NCBI GenBank assembly: GCA_910586305.1
Contig: CAJUGS010000009.1
Coordinates: 1-64,000 of the forward strand
DNA length: 64,000 nt
Direction: 5' to 3'
Origin: an uncultured Duncaniella sp.
GTDB taxonomy: Bacteria; Bacteroidota; Bacteroidia; Bacteroidales; Muribaculaceae
In this document: one piece after another, positions 54,040 to 63,523 of the stretch
Numbering within the stretch: the first letter of the stretch is position 1
Layout of the letters: every line of letters begins with the position of its first letter
Made by a program: the position numbers and the translations under genes
The notes under the pieces: generated by a model
Database searches by the model: none
What the model saw: the letters and a program-made list of their open reading frames with translations, nothing else
What the model was told of the DNA's origin: nothing

Positions 54040-55439
54040 AAAAGATAACAGTCATAGGCATAGGCCCGGGCTCACGAGGTGACATGACCGAGGCAGCCAT
54101 AGGCGCGCTCCGTAAGTGTGACGCTGTTGTGGGTTACAACGTATATCTACCGTTTGTCAGAGACTTGCTACGTCCCGATGTGATTGAGGCCGGTAGTGGA
54201 ATGAAGCAGGAGAAAGCGCGTGTGGAGAAGGCATTCGAACTTGCCATGGAGGACAAGAATGTTTGTGTTGTCTCGTCGGGCGACGCAGGTATTTACGGAA
54301 TGGCTCCCCTTGTGCTTGAAATGCAGCGAAACATCGGTGCTGATATCGAGGTAGAGATTCTCCCCGGCATAAGTGCGTTTCAGAAGGCTGCATCATTGCT
54401 CGGTGCTCCGGTCGGACACGATTTCTGTGTCATATCTCTCAGCGATCTGATGACTCCGTGGCAGGTGATAGAGCGTCGTATCAAGGCGGCAGCAGAGGCT
54501 GATTTCGTTACAGCTGTCTACAATCCTCGCAGTGTCGGCCGATACTGGCAGCTCCATCGCCTGAAGGAATTGTTTCTTGAATCACGTTCTCCCTCTACTC
54601 CGGTTGGATATGTGCGCCAGGCCGGTAGAGACGGTGAGCAGAGAGTTTTGACTACTCTTGAGAAATTCGATCCATGCGATGTGGATATGTTCACCGTTGT
54701 TATAATCGGCAACTCCATGTCCTATGAGTGGAACGAGCTGTTCATCACTCCCCGTGGTTATTACAGAGGGGAAGATTCGGATGGGGCTGTAGGCAAAGGC
54801 CAGGCTATAATGATGGAAAGCTTCCGCACCATTGAACGCGAGCTTTCAAACCAGAATATATCTATTGATCGCAAGTGGGCGCTTCTTCATGCCATCCACA
54901 CCACTGCTGATTTTGATATGGAAAATATTCTCACCGTGGATGACGATGCTCTCGGAAAGATATATGATTCTCTCACATCCGGTGGTGTCAGAACCATAGT
55001 GACTGATGTCACTATGGCAGCCTCCGGCATACGTAAGGGTGCGCTTGCAAGGCTTGGGATAGAGGTGAAATGTTATCTCAACGAACCTGGTATTGCTGAG
55101 TATGCTGCTGCTCACGGCATCACCCGTACACAGGCAGCCATCCGCCGGGCTGTGGATGAACATCCCGATGCTTTGTTTGTCTTTGGTAATGCTCCCACTG
55201 CTCTGATGGAGCTGTGTACGCTCATAAGAAAGCACAAGGCCTGTCCATGTGGAATTGTCGCTGCTCCGGTGGGTTTTGTTCATGTATGTGAAAGTAAGCA
55301 TATGGTCAAGCCGTTTGTCGAAATTCCCAAAATCATTGTGGAGGGACGCAAGGGAGGTAGCAATCTTGCGGCGACGCTTACGAATGCCATACTTTGCCGC
55401 CCGGATGCTGAACTTCTTAGACCAGGAAGAGATGTCTGA
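54036..55439 (+). CDS. CobJ/CbiH - CbiC/CobH fusion
   Basis: A 467-residue bifunctional protein. Residues 1-243 form a precorrin-3B C17-methyltransferase (GIGPGS at 8-13, SSGDAGIYGMA), which makes the ring contraction. Residues about 253-467 form precorrin-8X methylmutase with the AIHTTADFD motif (His288), which moves the C11 methyl to C12. The two reactions are not consecutive, so fusion serves complex formation or stoichiometry rather than simple channelling. It overlaps cobL by 8 nt. Confidence 0.92.
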   Translation: MKKITVIGIGPGSRGDMTEAAIGALRKCDAVVGYNVYLPFVRDLLRPDVIEAGSGMKQEKARVEKAFELAMEDKNVCVVSSGDAGIYGMAPLVLEMQRNIGADIEVEILPGISAFQKAASLLGAPVGHDFCVISLSDLMTPWQVIERRIKAAAEADFVTAVYNPRSVGRYWQLHRLKELFLESRSPSTPVGYVRQAGRDGEQRVLTTLEKFDPCDVDMFTVVIIGNSMSYEWNELFITPRGYYRGEDSDGAVGKGQAIMMESFRTIERELSNQNISIDRKWALLHAIHTTADFDMENILTVDDDALGKIYDSLTSGGVRTIVTDVTMAASGIRKGALARLGIEVKCYLNEPGIAEYAAAHGITRTQAAIRRAVDEHPDALFVFGNAPTALMELCTLIRKHKACPCGIVAAPVGFVHVCESKHMVKPFVEIPKIIVEGRKGGSNLAATLTNAILCRPDAELLRPGRDV

Positions 55440-56616
55440 ACCGAAATTTCACATAATAGGTATATCCGACAGCAGAATCCCTTCTCTTTCCTCAGAGGCC
55501 GAGGATGTTGTGAGGAATGGACGTTTCTTCTCTGGAGGGAAGAGACATCGCGAGCTCATAAAGTCGCATCTGCCGGAAGGAAGCGAGTGGATAGATGTCA
55601 CCGTGCCACTTGCACGTGTGTTTGATCTTTATCGCGACAAAGAGGAGATTGTAGTGTTTGCCTCCGGCGACCCTCTGTTCTTCGGATATGCCGCTACCTT
55701 GAAGAGGGAGTTCCCAGAGTCTGACATTAAAGTCTATCCTGCTTTTAATTCTTTGCAGATGTTGGCCCATAGGATGCTGCTTCCTTATCAGGATATGGTG
55801 AATGTGTCGCTCACAGGCAGACCTTGGAGTAATCTTGACCCGGTCTTGATAGGAGGAGCCCCTCTGATAGGAATACTTACCGACAGACATAAGACCCCTG
55901 CAGAGATAGCCCGTAGGCTTATAGAGTATAATTTTGACTATGAAATGACTGTGGGCGAAAATCTTGGCAATGAAGATAAGGAGCGTGTCACCACTCTGGC
56001 CTTGTCCGAGGCAGCTTGTCGGGAATGGGACAATCCTAATTGTGTGATTCTGCGCCTGCAACATAAAGCCCGTCAGCCGTTCGGACTGCCCGAGTCTGAC
56101 TTCTACCACCTTGACGGAAGGGAAAAGATGATTACCAAAATGCCTGTCAGACTGTTGACACTTGCGATGCTCGAACTTGATGGCCGTAGCTCGCTTTGGG
56201 ATGTGGGCTTTTGCACTGGGTCGGTATCCATCGAGGCTCGTCGACACTACCCGTCGATAAATATCACATCGTTTGAGATACGCGAGGAGGGCCGAGAACT
56301 GATGACCAGGAATTCACGTAAATTCAGTGCTCCTTCTATTACGGCTGTGACAGGAGATTTTCTTGAACTCGATCTGACCGGATATCCGGCACCCGATGCG
56401 GTTTTTATAGGCGGACATGGAGGTCGGATAGATGAGATGCTCCAGAGGGTGTTCGACCTGTTGCTCCCAGGCGGCGTAGTGGTATTTAACTCCGTTTCAG
56501 CTTCGAGTTGCGAGGCCTTCCGCAACAGTGTGGAACGTCTTGGCCATAAAATTACAGAAACACACACTCTCACAATAGATACCCACAATCCAATCACCAT
56601 AATGCAAGCTCGATGA
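55432..56616 (+). CDS. cobL: CobL: CbiE-CbiT fusion methyltransferase/decarboxylase
   Basis: The 394-residue protein methylates C5 and C15 and decarboxylates the C12 acetate. The CbiE half (1-210) has the tetrapyrrole-methylase motif SGDPLFFG at 78-85; the CbiT half (about 230-394) has a Rossmann SAM motif with GFCTGS at 259-264. The frame is open from 55249, but homology begins at the ATG at 55432, which overlaps the previous stop by 8 nt. Confidence 0.92.
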   Translation: MSEPKFHIIGISDSRIPSLSSEAEDVVRNGRFFSGGKRHRELIKSHLPEGSEWIDVTVPLARVFDLYRDKEEIVVFASGDPLFFGYAATLKREFPESDIKVYPAFNSLQMLAHRMLLPYQDMVNVSLTGRPWSNLDPVLIGGAPLIGILTDRHKTPAEIARRLIEYNFDYEMTVGENLGNEDKERVTTLALSEAACREWDNPNCVILRLQHKARQPFGLPESDFYHLDGREKMITKMPVRLLTLAMLELDGRSSLWDVGFCTGSVSIEARRHYPSINITSFEIREEGRELMTRNSRKFSAPSITAVTGDFLELDLTGYPAPDAVFIGGHGGRIDEMLQRVFDLLLPGGVVVFNSVSASSCEAFRNSVERLGHKITETHTLTIDTHNPITIMQAR

Positions 56617-58376
56617 AAACACTCATACTCAATGTCACAGCTGCCGGAGGCAGCATAGCTTCGGCTATAGCAGCCGAACTGGCCCATTCAGATGTAGTAA
56701 TGCTCAAGGAATGGAATAGAATTCTTCCTGAAGGATGCACTGAGGTAGTATTTGTTGGCGCACTCGGTATCTGTGTGCGTGCGCTGGGTCATCTTGTGAA
56801 GGACAAGTATACCGATCCTGCTGTTGTGTGTGTGGATTCTACCGGAAAGTACGCTATTTCCGTACTATCGGGCCATGTCGGTGGGGCTAACGAGCTCACC
56901 CGTCGGGTGGCAGCAATAGTGGGTGCGACTCCTGTCATAACAACCCAGAGTGACAATGAAGGATTGTGGGCACTCGATACTCTCGCCAAAGAATATGGCT
57001 GGATTGCCGATGCTTCCAGGGTTGAGATGAACAAGGCGATATATCGTTTTGTAAATGGTGAGAAAACAGCTCTGATTCTTGATGTCAAAGACCGTGGAAC
57101 TTCCTGCCTCTCGCGGACTATGCCACCTAATGTCATATTGGTGAATGGAATTGATGCTGTTCCGTCCGACACAAGTCTGATTATTGCCGTGACACCATAC
57201 ATATACGGAAAAACCGACATTCCTGTGCTTTATTTCCGGCCCAGGGTGCTGGAACTGGGTGTCGGATGTAAGAAGGGACGCAGTCCGGAGGGTGTGTATG
57301 AACAGATATCCTCTGCGCTTGTCACTAATGGCATCAGTCCGCTGTCGGTAAGAAATATTGCTACCATAGAGCTTAAGAAAGATGAGCCTCTGATGGCTTC
57401 TCTTGCCAGTGAGTTTGGAGCGGATGGTGTAAAAGTCTACTCTGCTGACAAACTTAAAGACATTGAAGTGCCCAATCCCTCCGAGAAGGTTCGTGAAGTG
57501 ACCGGAGTGTGGGGAGTGGCTGAAAGTGCAGCCATGGCGGCGGCTTCGGCATCGGTACTTATTCTCGAAAAACAGAAGTGTGAGGATTTCACGTTTGCAG
57601 TTGCCATGGATCGTGACTGTCGCCCAGGAGGACATATAGAAATTGTTGGAGCCGGTCCTGGCGACCCTGAGCTCGTATCGGTGAGAGGCAAGAGATTCCT
57701 GTCGGAAGCCGACTTGATTCTCTATGCCGGAAGTCTTGTACCGAGGGAACTTACATTTTATGCCAAGGAGGGATGCGTCGTAAGAAGTTCGGCCTCGATG
57801 ACTCTCGAAGAACAGTTTGAGTTGATGAAGAAGTTCTATGACAGAGGCCTTCTTGTTGTCAGGCTTCATACAGGCGATCCGTGTATATACGGTGCTATTC
57901 AAGAGCAGATGGCGTGTTTCGACCGTCACGGTATGTCCTATCATATAACTCCGGGAATATCCTCGTTTCAAGCTGCTGCAGCAGCACTGCGTTCACAGTT
58001 TACAATTCCGGAGAAGGTTCAGACAATTATTCTCACCCGTGGAGAAGGGCGTACACCGATGCCTGAAAAAGAAAAGCTCTGCAAGCTTGCACAGTCGCAG
58101 TCCACAATGTGTATATATCTGAGTGCCGGTGTTGTTGACGATGTACAGGCTCAGCTTCTGCAGGCCTATTCCCCAGAGACTCCTGTGGCTGCTTGCTACA
58201 AACTCACATGGAAGGACGAGCGTATCTACCGCGGTAAGCTTAAGGACCTTGCAAAAATAGTGCATGACAACAATCTCACACTCACCACGCTTCTGGTTGT
58301 GGGTGATGCCATAGACAACCGTGATGGTCTCTCGAAACTCTATGGAGCGGATTTCAAGCATCTTTTCAGACCATGA
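56613..58376 (+). CDS. CbiG - CobM/CbiF fusion
   Basis: A 587-residue protein. Residues 1-335 form CbiG, the cobalt-precorrin-5A hydrolase that opens the lactone (SGHVGGANE at 86-94). Residues about 341-587 form the precorrin-4 C11-methyltransferase (GAGPGD at 346-351, HTGDPCIYGA). CbiF makes the substrate of CbiG, so this fusion joins consecutive steps. CbiG marks the anaerobic, cobalt-early route. Confidence 0.93.
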   Translation: MKTLILNVTAAGGSIASAIAAELAHSDVVMLKEWNRILPEGCTEVVFVGALGICVRALGHLVKDKYTDPAVVCVDSTGKYAISVLSGHVGGANELTRRVAAIVGATPVITTQSDNEGLWALDTLAKEYGWIADASRVEMNKAIYRFVNGEKTALILDVKDRGTSCLSRTMPPNVILVNGIDAVPSDTSLIIAVTPYIYGKTDIPVLYFRPRVLELGVGCKKGRSPEGVYEQISSALVTNGISPLSVRNIATIELKKDEPLMASLASEFGADGVKVYSADKLKDIEVPNPSEKVREVTGVWGVAESAAMAAASASVLILEKQKCEDFTFAVAMDRDCRPGGHIEIVGAGPGDPELVSVRGKRFLSEADLILYAGSLVPRELTFYAKEGCVVRSSASMTLEEQFELMKKFYDRGLLVVRLHTGDPCIYGAIQEQMACFDRHGMSYHITPGISSFQAAAAALRSQFTIPEKVQTIILTRGEGRTPMPEKEKLCKLAQSQSTMCIYLSAGVVDDVQAQLLQAYSPETPVAACYKLTWKDERIYRGKLKDLAKIVHDNNLTLTTLLVVGDAIDNRDGLSKLYGADFKHLFRP

Positions 58377-60172
58377 TACTTGTGTTTGGCGGTACTACGG
58401 AGGGTCGTATAGCCACGAGAGTACTCGATGGCGCAGGCAAGCCATATCTCTATTCAACGCTTGGAGACAGTCAGAAAATCGAGTCGCCGTATGCTGTACG
58501 CAAAAGCGGCAAGCTTGATCATGATGCTCTGTCAGCCTTGATAGAACAGGAAACGGTCCGTCTTATAATCGACGCCGCCCATCCGTTTGCCGTCAATCTC
58601 CACAAGGTTGTCGATGAGGCTGCCAAAGCCGTGGGAATTCCGGTGATAAGGCTTGAGCGACGTTTCCCGGAACGAGATTCGAGGATAGTGTGGTGTGATG
58701 ACTACGATGATGCTGTCAGGTGTATTAGCGCTTCGGGTGTTCGTAGCCTTCTCGCCCTTACGGGAGTCCGCACTATTCCGAAATTCAAAAGCCTCGCTGC
58801 ATCGTGCAGTTGCGTGTTCCGGATTCTTGACCGTGACGAGTCGAGGCTTGAGGCTGAGAGTTATGGCATAGACCCGAATCAGCTGGTCTATTACCGGCCG
58901 GCTGATGATGAAGGGGAGTTGCTCGACTCTGTGAGACCGGATGCGATAATCACCAAGGAGAGTGGCGAATCTGGTGGATTTGCGGCCAAGGTCGAGGCTG
59001 CTATGTCGAGAGGTATAAAGGTATTTGCAGTCAAGAGACCTCAGCTTCCCGCAGGATTTATTATTGCGGAGGGTGAGGTGACACTTCGCAGAGCCGTGGA
59101 GAGACTTATGCCCGGCTTTTTCCCGTTGAGGAGTGGTTTGACCACCGGAACTTGTGCTACGGCTGCTGTTGTTGCGTCGTTGTCGATGGTTCTTTCTAAT
59201 GAATTCAGCGGAAGAGTGGGGGTTGTACTGCCCGGTGGAGAGACAGTGGAGCTTGATGCTGAACTCGAAGAAATCGGACCGGGTTTTGCAGTAGCCTCGG
59301 TTGTCAAGGATGCCGGAGATGATCCGGATGTGACAAACGGCGCAGTAATAAAGGCTCGTGTCGAACTTTCCTCAAGAGAGGAGGGTGATATACGCTTTTA
59401 TGGGGGAGAAGGAATAGGAACTGTGACTTTGCCTGGACTCGGGCTTGAGGTTGGTGGTCCGGCCATAAATCCGGTCCCCAGACTTATGATGGAACAGGCT
59501 GTGCGTAGACTTCTTCCGGAAGGAGCCGTAGATATAACTGTTTCGATACCCGGTGGTGAGAGTCTGGCATTACGGACATTTAATTCCCGTGTGGGGGTAG
59601 AAGGCGGTCTGTCGATAATAGGCACCTCTGGTGTTGTTCGGCCGTTCTCCAACGAGGCCTTTGCCGAGGCTTTGATGCGTGAGATTGAGGTCGCGGCAGC
59701 CACCGGATGTGAACGTTTGGTTATGAATTCCGGAGCCAAAAGCGAGAAGAGTGTTCGCAGTCTGTATCCAGAATTGCCACAGCAGGCTTTTGTGCACTAT
59801 GGCAATGCTATAGGTGAGGCTCTACAAGGAGCCTGTAGGTCAGGAATCAAAAGAGTCTCTATTGGATTGATGATAGGCAAGGCCGTAAAACTCGCAGAAG
59901 GCCATCTCGACACGCATTCCCACAAAGTGAGTCTCAATCGGGAGTTCCTTGCATCACTTGCATCCTCAGTCGGATGCAGCGAGTCGGCAGTCGGAAAAAT
60001 AATGGGTATGGATATGGCGCGAGATTTATGGAATACCATAGTTCCGGTAGACGCCGACCTGTTTTTTCCCAAATTGCTACGTCGGTGTCTGAAGGTATGC
60101 TCAGGTATTTATGGGGGTGACATTGAGATGATGATTATTGATGACAATGGTGTTGTAAAATACAGAATATGA
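58373..60172 (+). CDS. CobK/CbiJ - CbiD fusion
   Basis: A 599-residue protein. Residues 1-240 form the precorrin-6A reductase (LVFGGTTEGR at 3-12, DAAHPFA). Residues about 250-599 form CbiD, the C1-methyltransferase (LRSGLTTGTC at 252-261, LPGLGLEVGGPAINPVPR). CbiD makes precorrin-6A, the substrate of CobK, so successive steps are fused in reverse order. Overlaps cbiA by 4 nt. Confidence 0.93.
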   Translation: MILVFGGTTEGRIATRVLDGAGKPYLYSTLGDSQKIESPYAVRKSGKLDHDALSALIEQETVRLIIDAAHPFAVNLHKVVDEAAKAVGIPVIRLERRFPERDSRIVWCDDYDDAVRCISASGVRSLLALTGVRTIPKFKSLAASCSCVFRILDRDESRLEAESYGIDPNQLVYYRPADDEGELLDSVRPDAIITKESGESGGFAAKVEAAMSRGIKVFAVKRPQLPAGFIIAEGEVTLRRAVERLMPGFFPLRSGLTTGTCATAAVVASLSMVLSNEFSGRVGVVLPGGETVELDAELEEIGPGFAVASVVKDAGDDPDVTNGAVIKARVELSSREEGDIRFYGGEGIGTVTLPGLGLEVGGPAINPVPRLMMEQAVRRLLPEGAVDITVSIPGGESLALRTFNSRVGVEGGLSIIGTSGVVRPFSNEAFAEALMREIEVAAATGCERLVMNSGAKSEKSVRSLYPELPQQAFVHYGNAIGEALQGACRSGIKRVSIGLMIGKAVKLAEGHLDTHSHKVSLNREFLASLASSVGCSESAVGKIMGMDMARDLWNTIVPVDADLFFPKLLRRCLKVCSGIYGGDIEMMIIDDNGVVKYRI

Positions 60173-61470
60173 GTATGGCAAAAATGTCGGAATTCATAAT
60201 TGCCGCTACCTCGTCGGGCTGTGGGAAGACAACCTTCTCTCTCGGGCTGATGCGTGCTCTCAGAGAGCGTGGTGAAGAGGTGCGTCCTTTTAAATGTGGT
60301 CCTGACTACATTGACACACAGTTTCACTGCATTGCATCCGGTCGAGAGTCAGTCAACCTCGACAGCTATATGGCTTCCGGGCAATATGTCAAGAACCTGT
60401 ATATGCGTCGTAGTTGTGGAGGCACGGTGAGTGTGGTGGAAGGTGTCATGGGAATGTTTGACGGTTACGAGCGTATGAGCGGTAGCAGTGCCGACATGGC
60501 CATATTGCTCGGCCTTCCTGTGATTCTTCTTGTCAATGCTGCCTCGACAGCCTACTCTGTAGCTGCTATGATTCATGGATTCAAGACATTCCGTCCGGAA
60601 GTGAATGTCGTAGGAGTGGTGTTCAACCGCGTATCGTCAGAGAGGCATTTCAGTTTCATGAAGGATGCCTGTGCCGATGCCGGAGTGGAATGTCTGGGTT
60701 ACATACCGCGTTCGGTTGGATTGCAGACCCCGTCGCGACATCTTGGACTAACCATTTCGGGGCGCGAGGAGATGGAGCGATTTGTTGTGGCAGCCGCCGA
60801 GGCTGTGTCTTCTCATGTTGACATTGACCGTTTGCTTGAAATCACATCACGCACATCCGTGAAGGAATATGATTTTGAGAAACAGACAGATGCAGATAAG
60901 CGCGTATTGCGTGTGGCAGTGGCCCGTGACGATGCTTTCAATTTTATCTATCCCGAGAATATAGTGGCTCTCGGTGTTCACAATGTAGAATATTTCTCAC
61001 CGTTGCATGATACTGCTCTCCCGGCTGATGTAGACATAGTATACCTTCCGGGAGGCTACCCCGAGCTTTATGCAGCCGGACTGGAGGCAAATAAGGCGAT
61101 GAGGAGTGCGGTAAAGGAATATGTAGAGCGCGGTGGAAAACTCATAGCCGAGTGTGGCGGCATGATATATCTCACCCGCGATATCGACGGAGTTGAGATG
61201 TGTGGTGTCATTCCGACTTCGACCACAATGAAGGATGCAAGACTCACTCTCGGCTATAGGACAGTGGAGCTTCCGGGTCTCACAATTCGCGGACATGAAT
61301 TCCATTATTCACGCCTCACGGAGCCTGGTGTCTATGAATCCGCCGCACGTCTCACCGATGTCAAAGGTCGTGAAGTGGCCACTCCGTTATATCACTATAA
61401 GAATACCTATGCCGGTTATACCCATCTGTATTGGGGTGATTCGGACATATTGAAACTCTGGAAATTATGA
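60169..61470 (+). CDS. cbiA: Cobyrinate a,c-diamide synthase
   Basis: A 433-residue glutamine amidotransferase. The P-loop is TSSGCGKTT at 14-22; the class I glutaminase-like domain has the nucleophile C329 in AECGG and a late His in RGHEFHYS. It amidates the a and c side chains using ATP. The ATG at 60169 gives a 4-nt overlap; 60175 and 60184 are alternative starts. Confidence 0.93.
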   Translation: MSMAKMSEFIIAATSSGCGKTTFSLGLMRALRERGEEVRPFKCGPDYIDTQFHCIASGRESVNLDSYMASGQYVKNLYMRRSCGGTVSVVEGVMGMFDGYERMSGSSADMAILLGLPVILLVNAASTAYSVAAMIHGFKTFRPEVNVVGVVFNRVSSERHFSFMKDACADAGVECLGYIPRSVGLQTPSRHLGLTISGREEMERFVVAAAEAVSSHVDIDRLLEITSRTSVKEYDFEKQTDADKRVLRVAVARDDAFNFIYPENIVALGVHNVEYFSPLHDTALPADVDIVYLPGGYPELYAAGLEANKAMRSAVKEYVERGGKLIAECGGMIYLTRDIDGVEMCGVIPTSTTMKDARLTLGYRTVELPGLTIRGHEFHYSRLTEPGVYESAARLTDVKGREVATPLYHYKNTYAGYTHLYWGDSDILKLWKL

Positions 61471-62042
61471 GAAGAATATATACTCGTACAGGCGACCGGG
61501 GCACTACGGCTATCCACGGAGGCGCACGAGTGGCAAAGACGGATATACGCATTGAAGCCAACGGTTCTCTTGACGAACTGAATGTGTCTGTCGGAATGGT
61601 ACGCTCCTTCATGGAGGCCGACGATCCGCGTCAGAGTTCTCTCAGAGAGATTCAGATGAATCTTATGACTTTGATGAGCCTTGTCGCCACCGAAAGCCAC
61701 CGTAGGGACGAGAATCCAAATAGTCTGCCATCGTCGCTGGTTGCCGATGTCGAGAGTCTTATCGACGATGTGACTCGCGAATGTGGAGAGTCGGGCTATT
61801 TCATTCTGCCTGGGGGGACCAGGCTGGCGGCCATGCTGCATGGAGCGCGCGTAGCTGCCCGCAGGGCTGAGAGAAGGCTTTGGTCGCTCGATGCCGTAGA
61901 TCCGGTACCCTCGGAAATACTTCAATATATAAACCGCCTGTCCGATCTGTTTTTCGTCATGGCGCGCTCCGAGATGGAGTCGGGAGCAGCCGATGAAGAA
62001 CGGTGGAAGGCCTTTTCATATAAACGTACACAAAAAAAATGA
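61467..62042 (+). CDS. PduO-type corrinoid adenosyltransferase
   Basis: A 191-residue PduO-family ATP:cob(I)alamin adenosyltransferase. Motifs are TRTGDRGTT (about 6-14, ATP loop), NGSLDELN and, near the end, FILPGGTRLAAMLHGARVAARRAER. It attaches the 5'-deoxyadenosyl ligand, probably to cobyrinate a,c-diamide, which suits its place between cbiA and cobQ. It overlaps both neighbours by 4 nt. Confidence 0.93.
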   Translation: MRRIYTRTGDRGTTAIHGGARVAKTDIRIEANGSLDELNVSVGMVRSFMEADDPRQSSLREIQMNLMTLMSLVATESHRRDENPNSLPSSLVADVESLIDDVTRECGESGYFILPGGTRLAAMLHGARVAARRAERRLWSLDAVDPVPSEILQYINRLSDLFFVMARSEMESGAADEERWKAFSYKRTQKK

Positions 62043-63523
62043 CACGACGACTTTCCCCCATAATGTTTGCCGGTACCGGCAGTGATGTGGGCAAGAGCCT
62101 TATAGCTGCAGGGATGTGCCGTATTCTGCTTCAGGACGGCTATAAGCCTGCTCCCTTCAAAGCACAGAACATGGCTCTGAACTCATTCGCCACTCCTGAC
62201 GGATTCGAGATAGGACGTGCACAGGCAGTACAGGCCGAGGCGGCAGGAATTCCGTGTTCGACCGACATGAATCCCCTTCTGCTCAAACCTTCGAGTGATC
62301 ACACCTCGCAAGTTGTGCTCAACGGACGCCCGATAGGAAACCGCGATGCCTATGACTATTTTCGTCGCGAAGGCCGTGAAGAACTGCGCAGGGAAGTGTG
62401 TGCGGCCTTCGACCGTCTGTCACAGCTCTACAATCCCATTGTGATGGAGGGCGCGGGGAGTATTTCTGAGATAAATCTGCGCGATAGCGACCTGGTGAAT
62501 ATGCCCATGGCCAGACACGCCGGAGCAAAGGTGATACTTGTTGCCGACATTGACCGAGGGGGTGTATTCGCGAGTGTGTACGGGTCTGTCATGCTACAGA
62601 TGCCTGAAGACAGAAAGTTGATAAAAGGTATCATAATAAACAAGTTCAGAGGAGATATGCGTCTCTTCGACGAGGGGCGGAAGCTCATGGAGGAAATCTG
62701 TGGTGTCCCGGTGCTCGGAGTTGTCCCTTTCACACGCGACATACATATCGAAGAGGAAGACTCGGTGTCGCTTGACAACAAGAGGAGACGTGCTGAGAAA
62801 GGAAAGGTAAACATAGCCGTAGTGCTGCTTCGCCATATATCCAATTTCACGGATTTCAATATGCTGGAGAAAGATTCTCGCGTCAATCTCTATTATGCCG
62901 GACATATACGCGATCTGCGTGAGGCGGATATCATACTTCTGCCCGGAAGCAAATCGACGCTTTCAGACCTCTACGAATTGCGTCGCAATGGTATGGCCGG
63001 GGAGATTCTTGCGGCGGCCAAAGAAGGAAAGACCGTGTTTGGAATCTGTGGCGGATACCAGATGATGGGACTTGAGGTGAGCGATCCCGACGGAGTGGAG
63101 GGAGACATCAGGTCTCTGCCCGGACTTGGTCTTCTTCCGGTGCGTACCGTGCTTACAGGCAGCAAGACCACCAGACAGGTGGAATTCCGGTTTGCCGATA
63201 CGGCAGAGCGTTGTCGTGGTTATGAAATTCATATGGGTGAGACTCATCTTGAGAATGGGGCCGAGCCACTTTGTATGCTTGCCGACGGAACTCCCGACGG
63301 GTGTCGTGCCTCAGAGCGTGTGATGGGAAGCTATATCCACGGTATTCTCGACAATCCCTCTGTGGTCAACGCCCTTATCTCATCCTCCGGAAGCAGAGAA
63401 ACACCGTTTGAGACACTGGATTATGAAGCTTATAAGGAATCTCAATATGACGCACTGGCCGCCATGCTGCGCAAGTATGTTGATATTGACAGAATATATA
63501 AAATTCTAAGCGAAGATGATTGA
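62039..63523 (+). CDS. cobQ: Cobyric acid synthase
   Basis: A 494-residue amidotransferase that amidates the b, d, e and g side chains. It has GTGSDVGKS at 12-20 (P-loop) and the glutaminase-like nucleophile C337 in GICGGYQMMG. The C-terminal catalytic His is in GYEIHMG. Full length and intact. Confidence 0.95.
   Translation: MTRRLSPIMFAGTGSDVGKSLIAAGMCRILLQDGYKPAPFKAQNMALNSFATPDGFEIGRAQAVQAEAAGIPCSTDMNPLLLKPSSDHTSQVVLNGRPIGNRDAYDYFRREGREELRREVCAAFDRLSQLYNPIVMEGAGSISEINLRDSDLVNMPMARHAGAKVILVADIDRGGVFASVYGSVMLQMPEDRKLIKGIIINKFRGDMRLFDEGRKLMEEICGVPVLGVVPFTRDIHIEEEDSVSLDNKRRRAEKGKVNIAVVLLRHISNFTDFNMLEKDSRVNLYYAGHIRDLREADIILLPGSKSTLSDLYELRRNGMAGEILAAAKEGKTVFGICGGYQMMGLEVSDPDGVEGDIRSLPGLGLLPVRTVLTGSKTTRQVEFRFADTAERCRGYEIHMGETHLENGAEPLCMLADGTPDGCRASERVMGSYIHGILDNPSVVNALISSSGSRETPFETLDYEAYKESQYDALAAMLRKYVDIDRIYKILSEDD

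Noticed and set aside
55249..55431. N-terminal extension of CobL
   Set aside because: It lies wholly inside the CbiC coding region, and homology starts at MSEPKF (55432).
56865..57971. 368-codon open frame on the minus strand
   Set aside because: Antisense to the CbiG-CobM fusion, which has clear motifs throughout; composition is unlike the neighbours.
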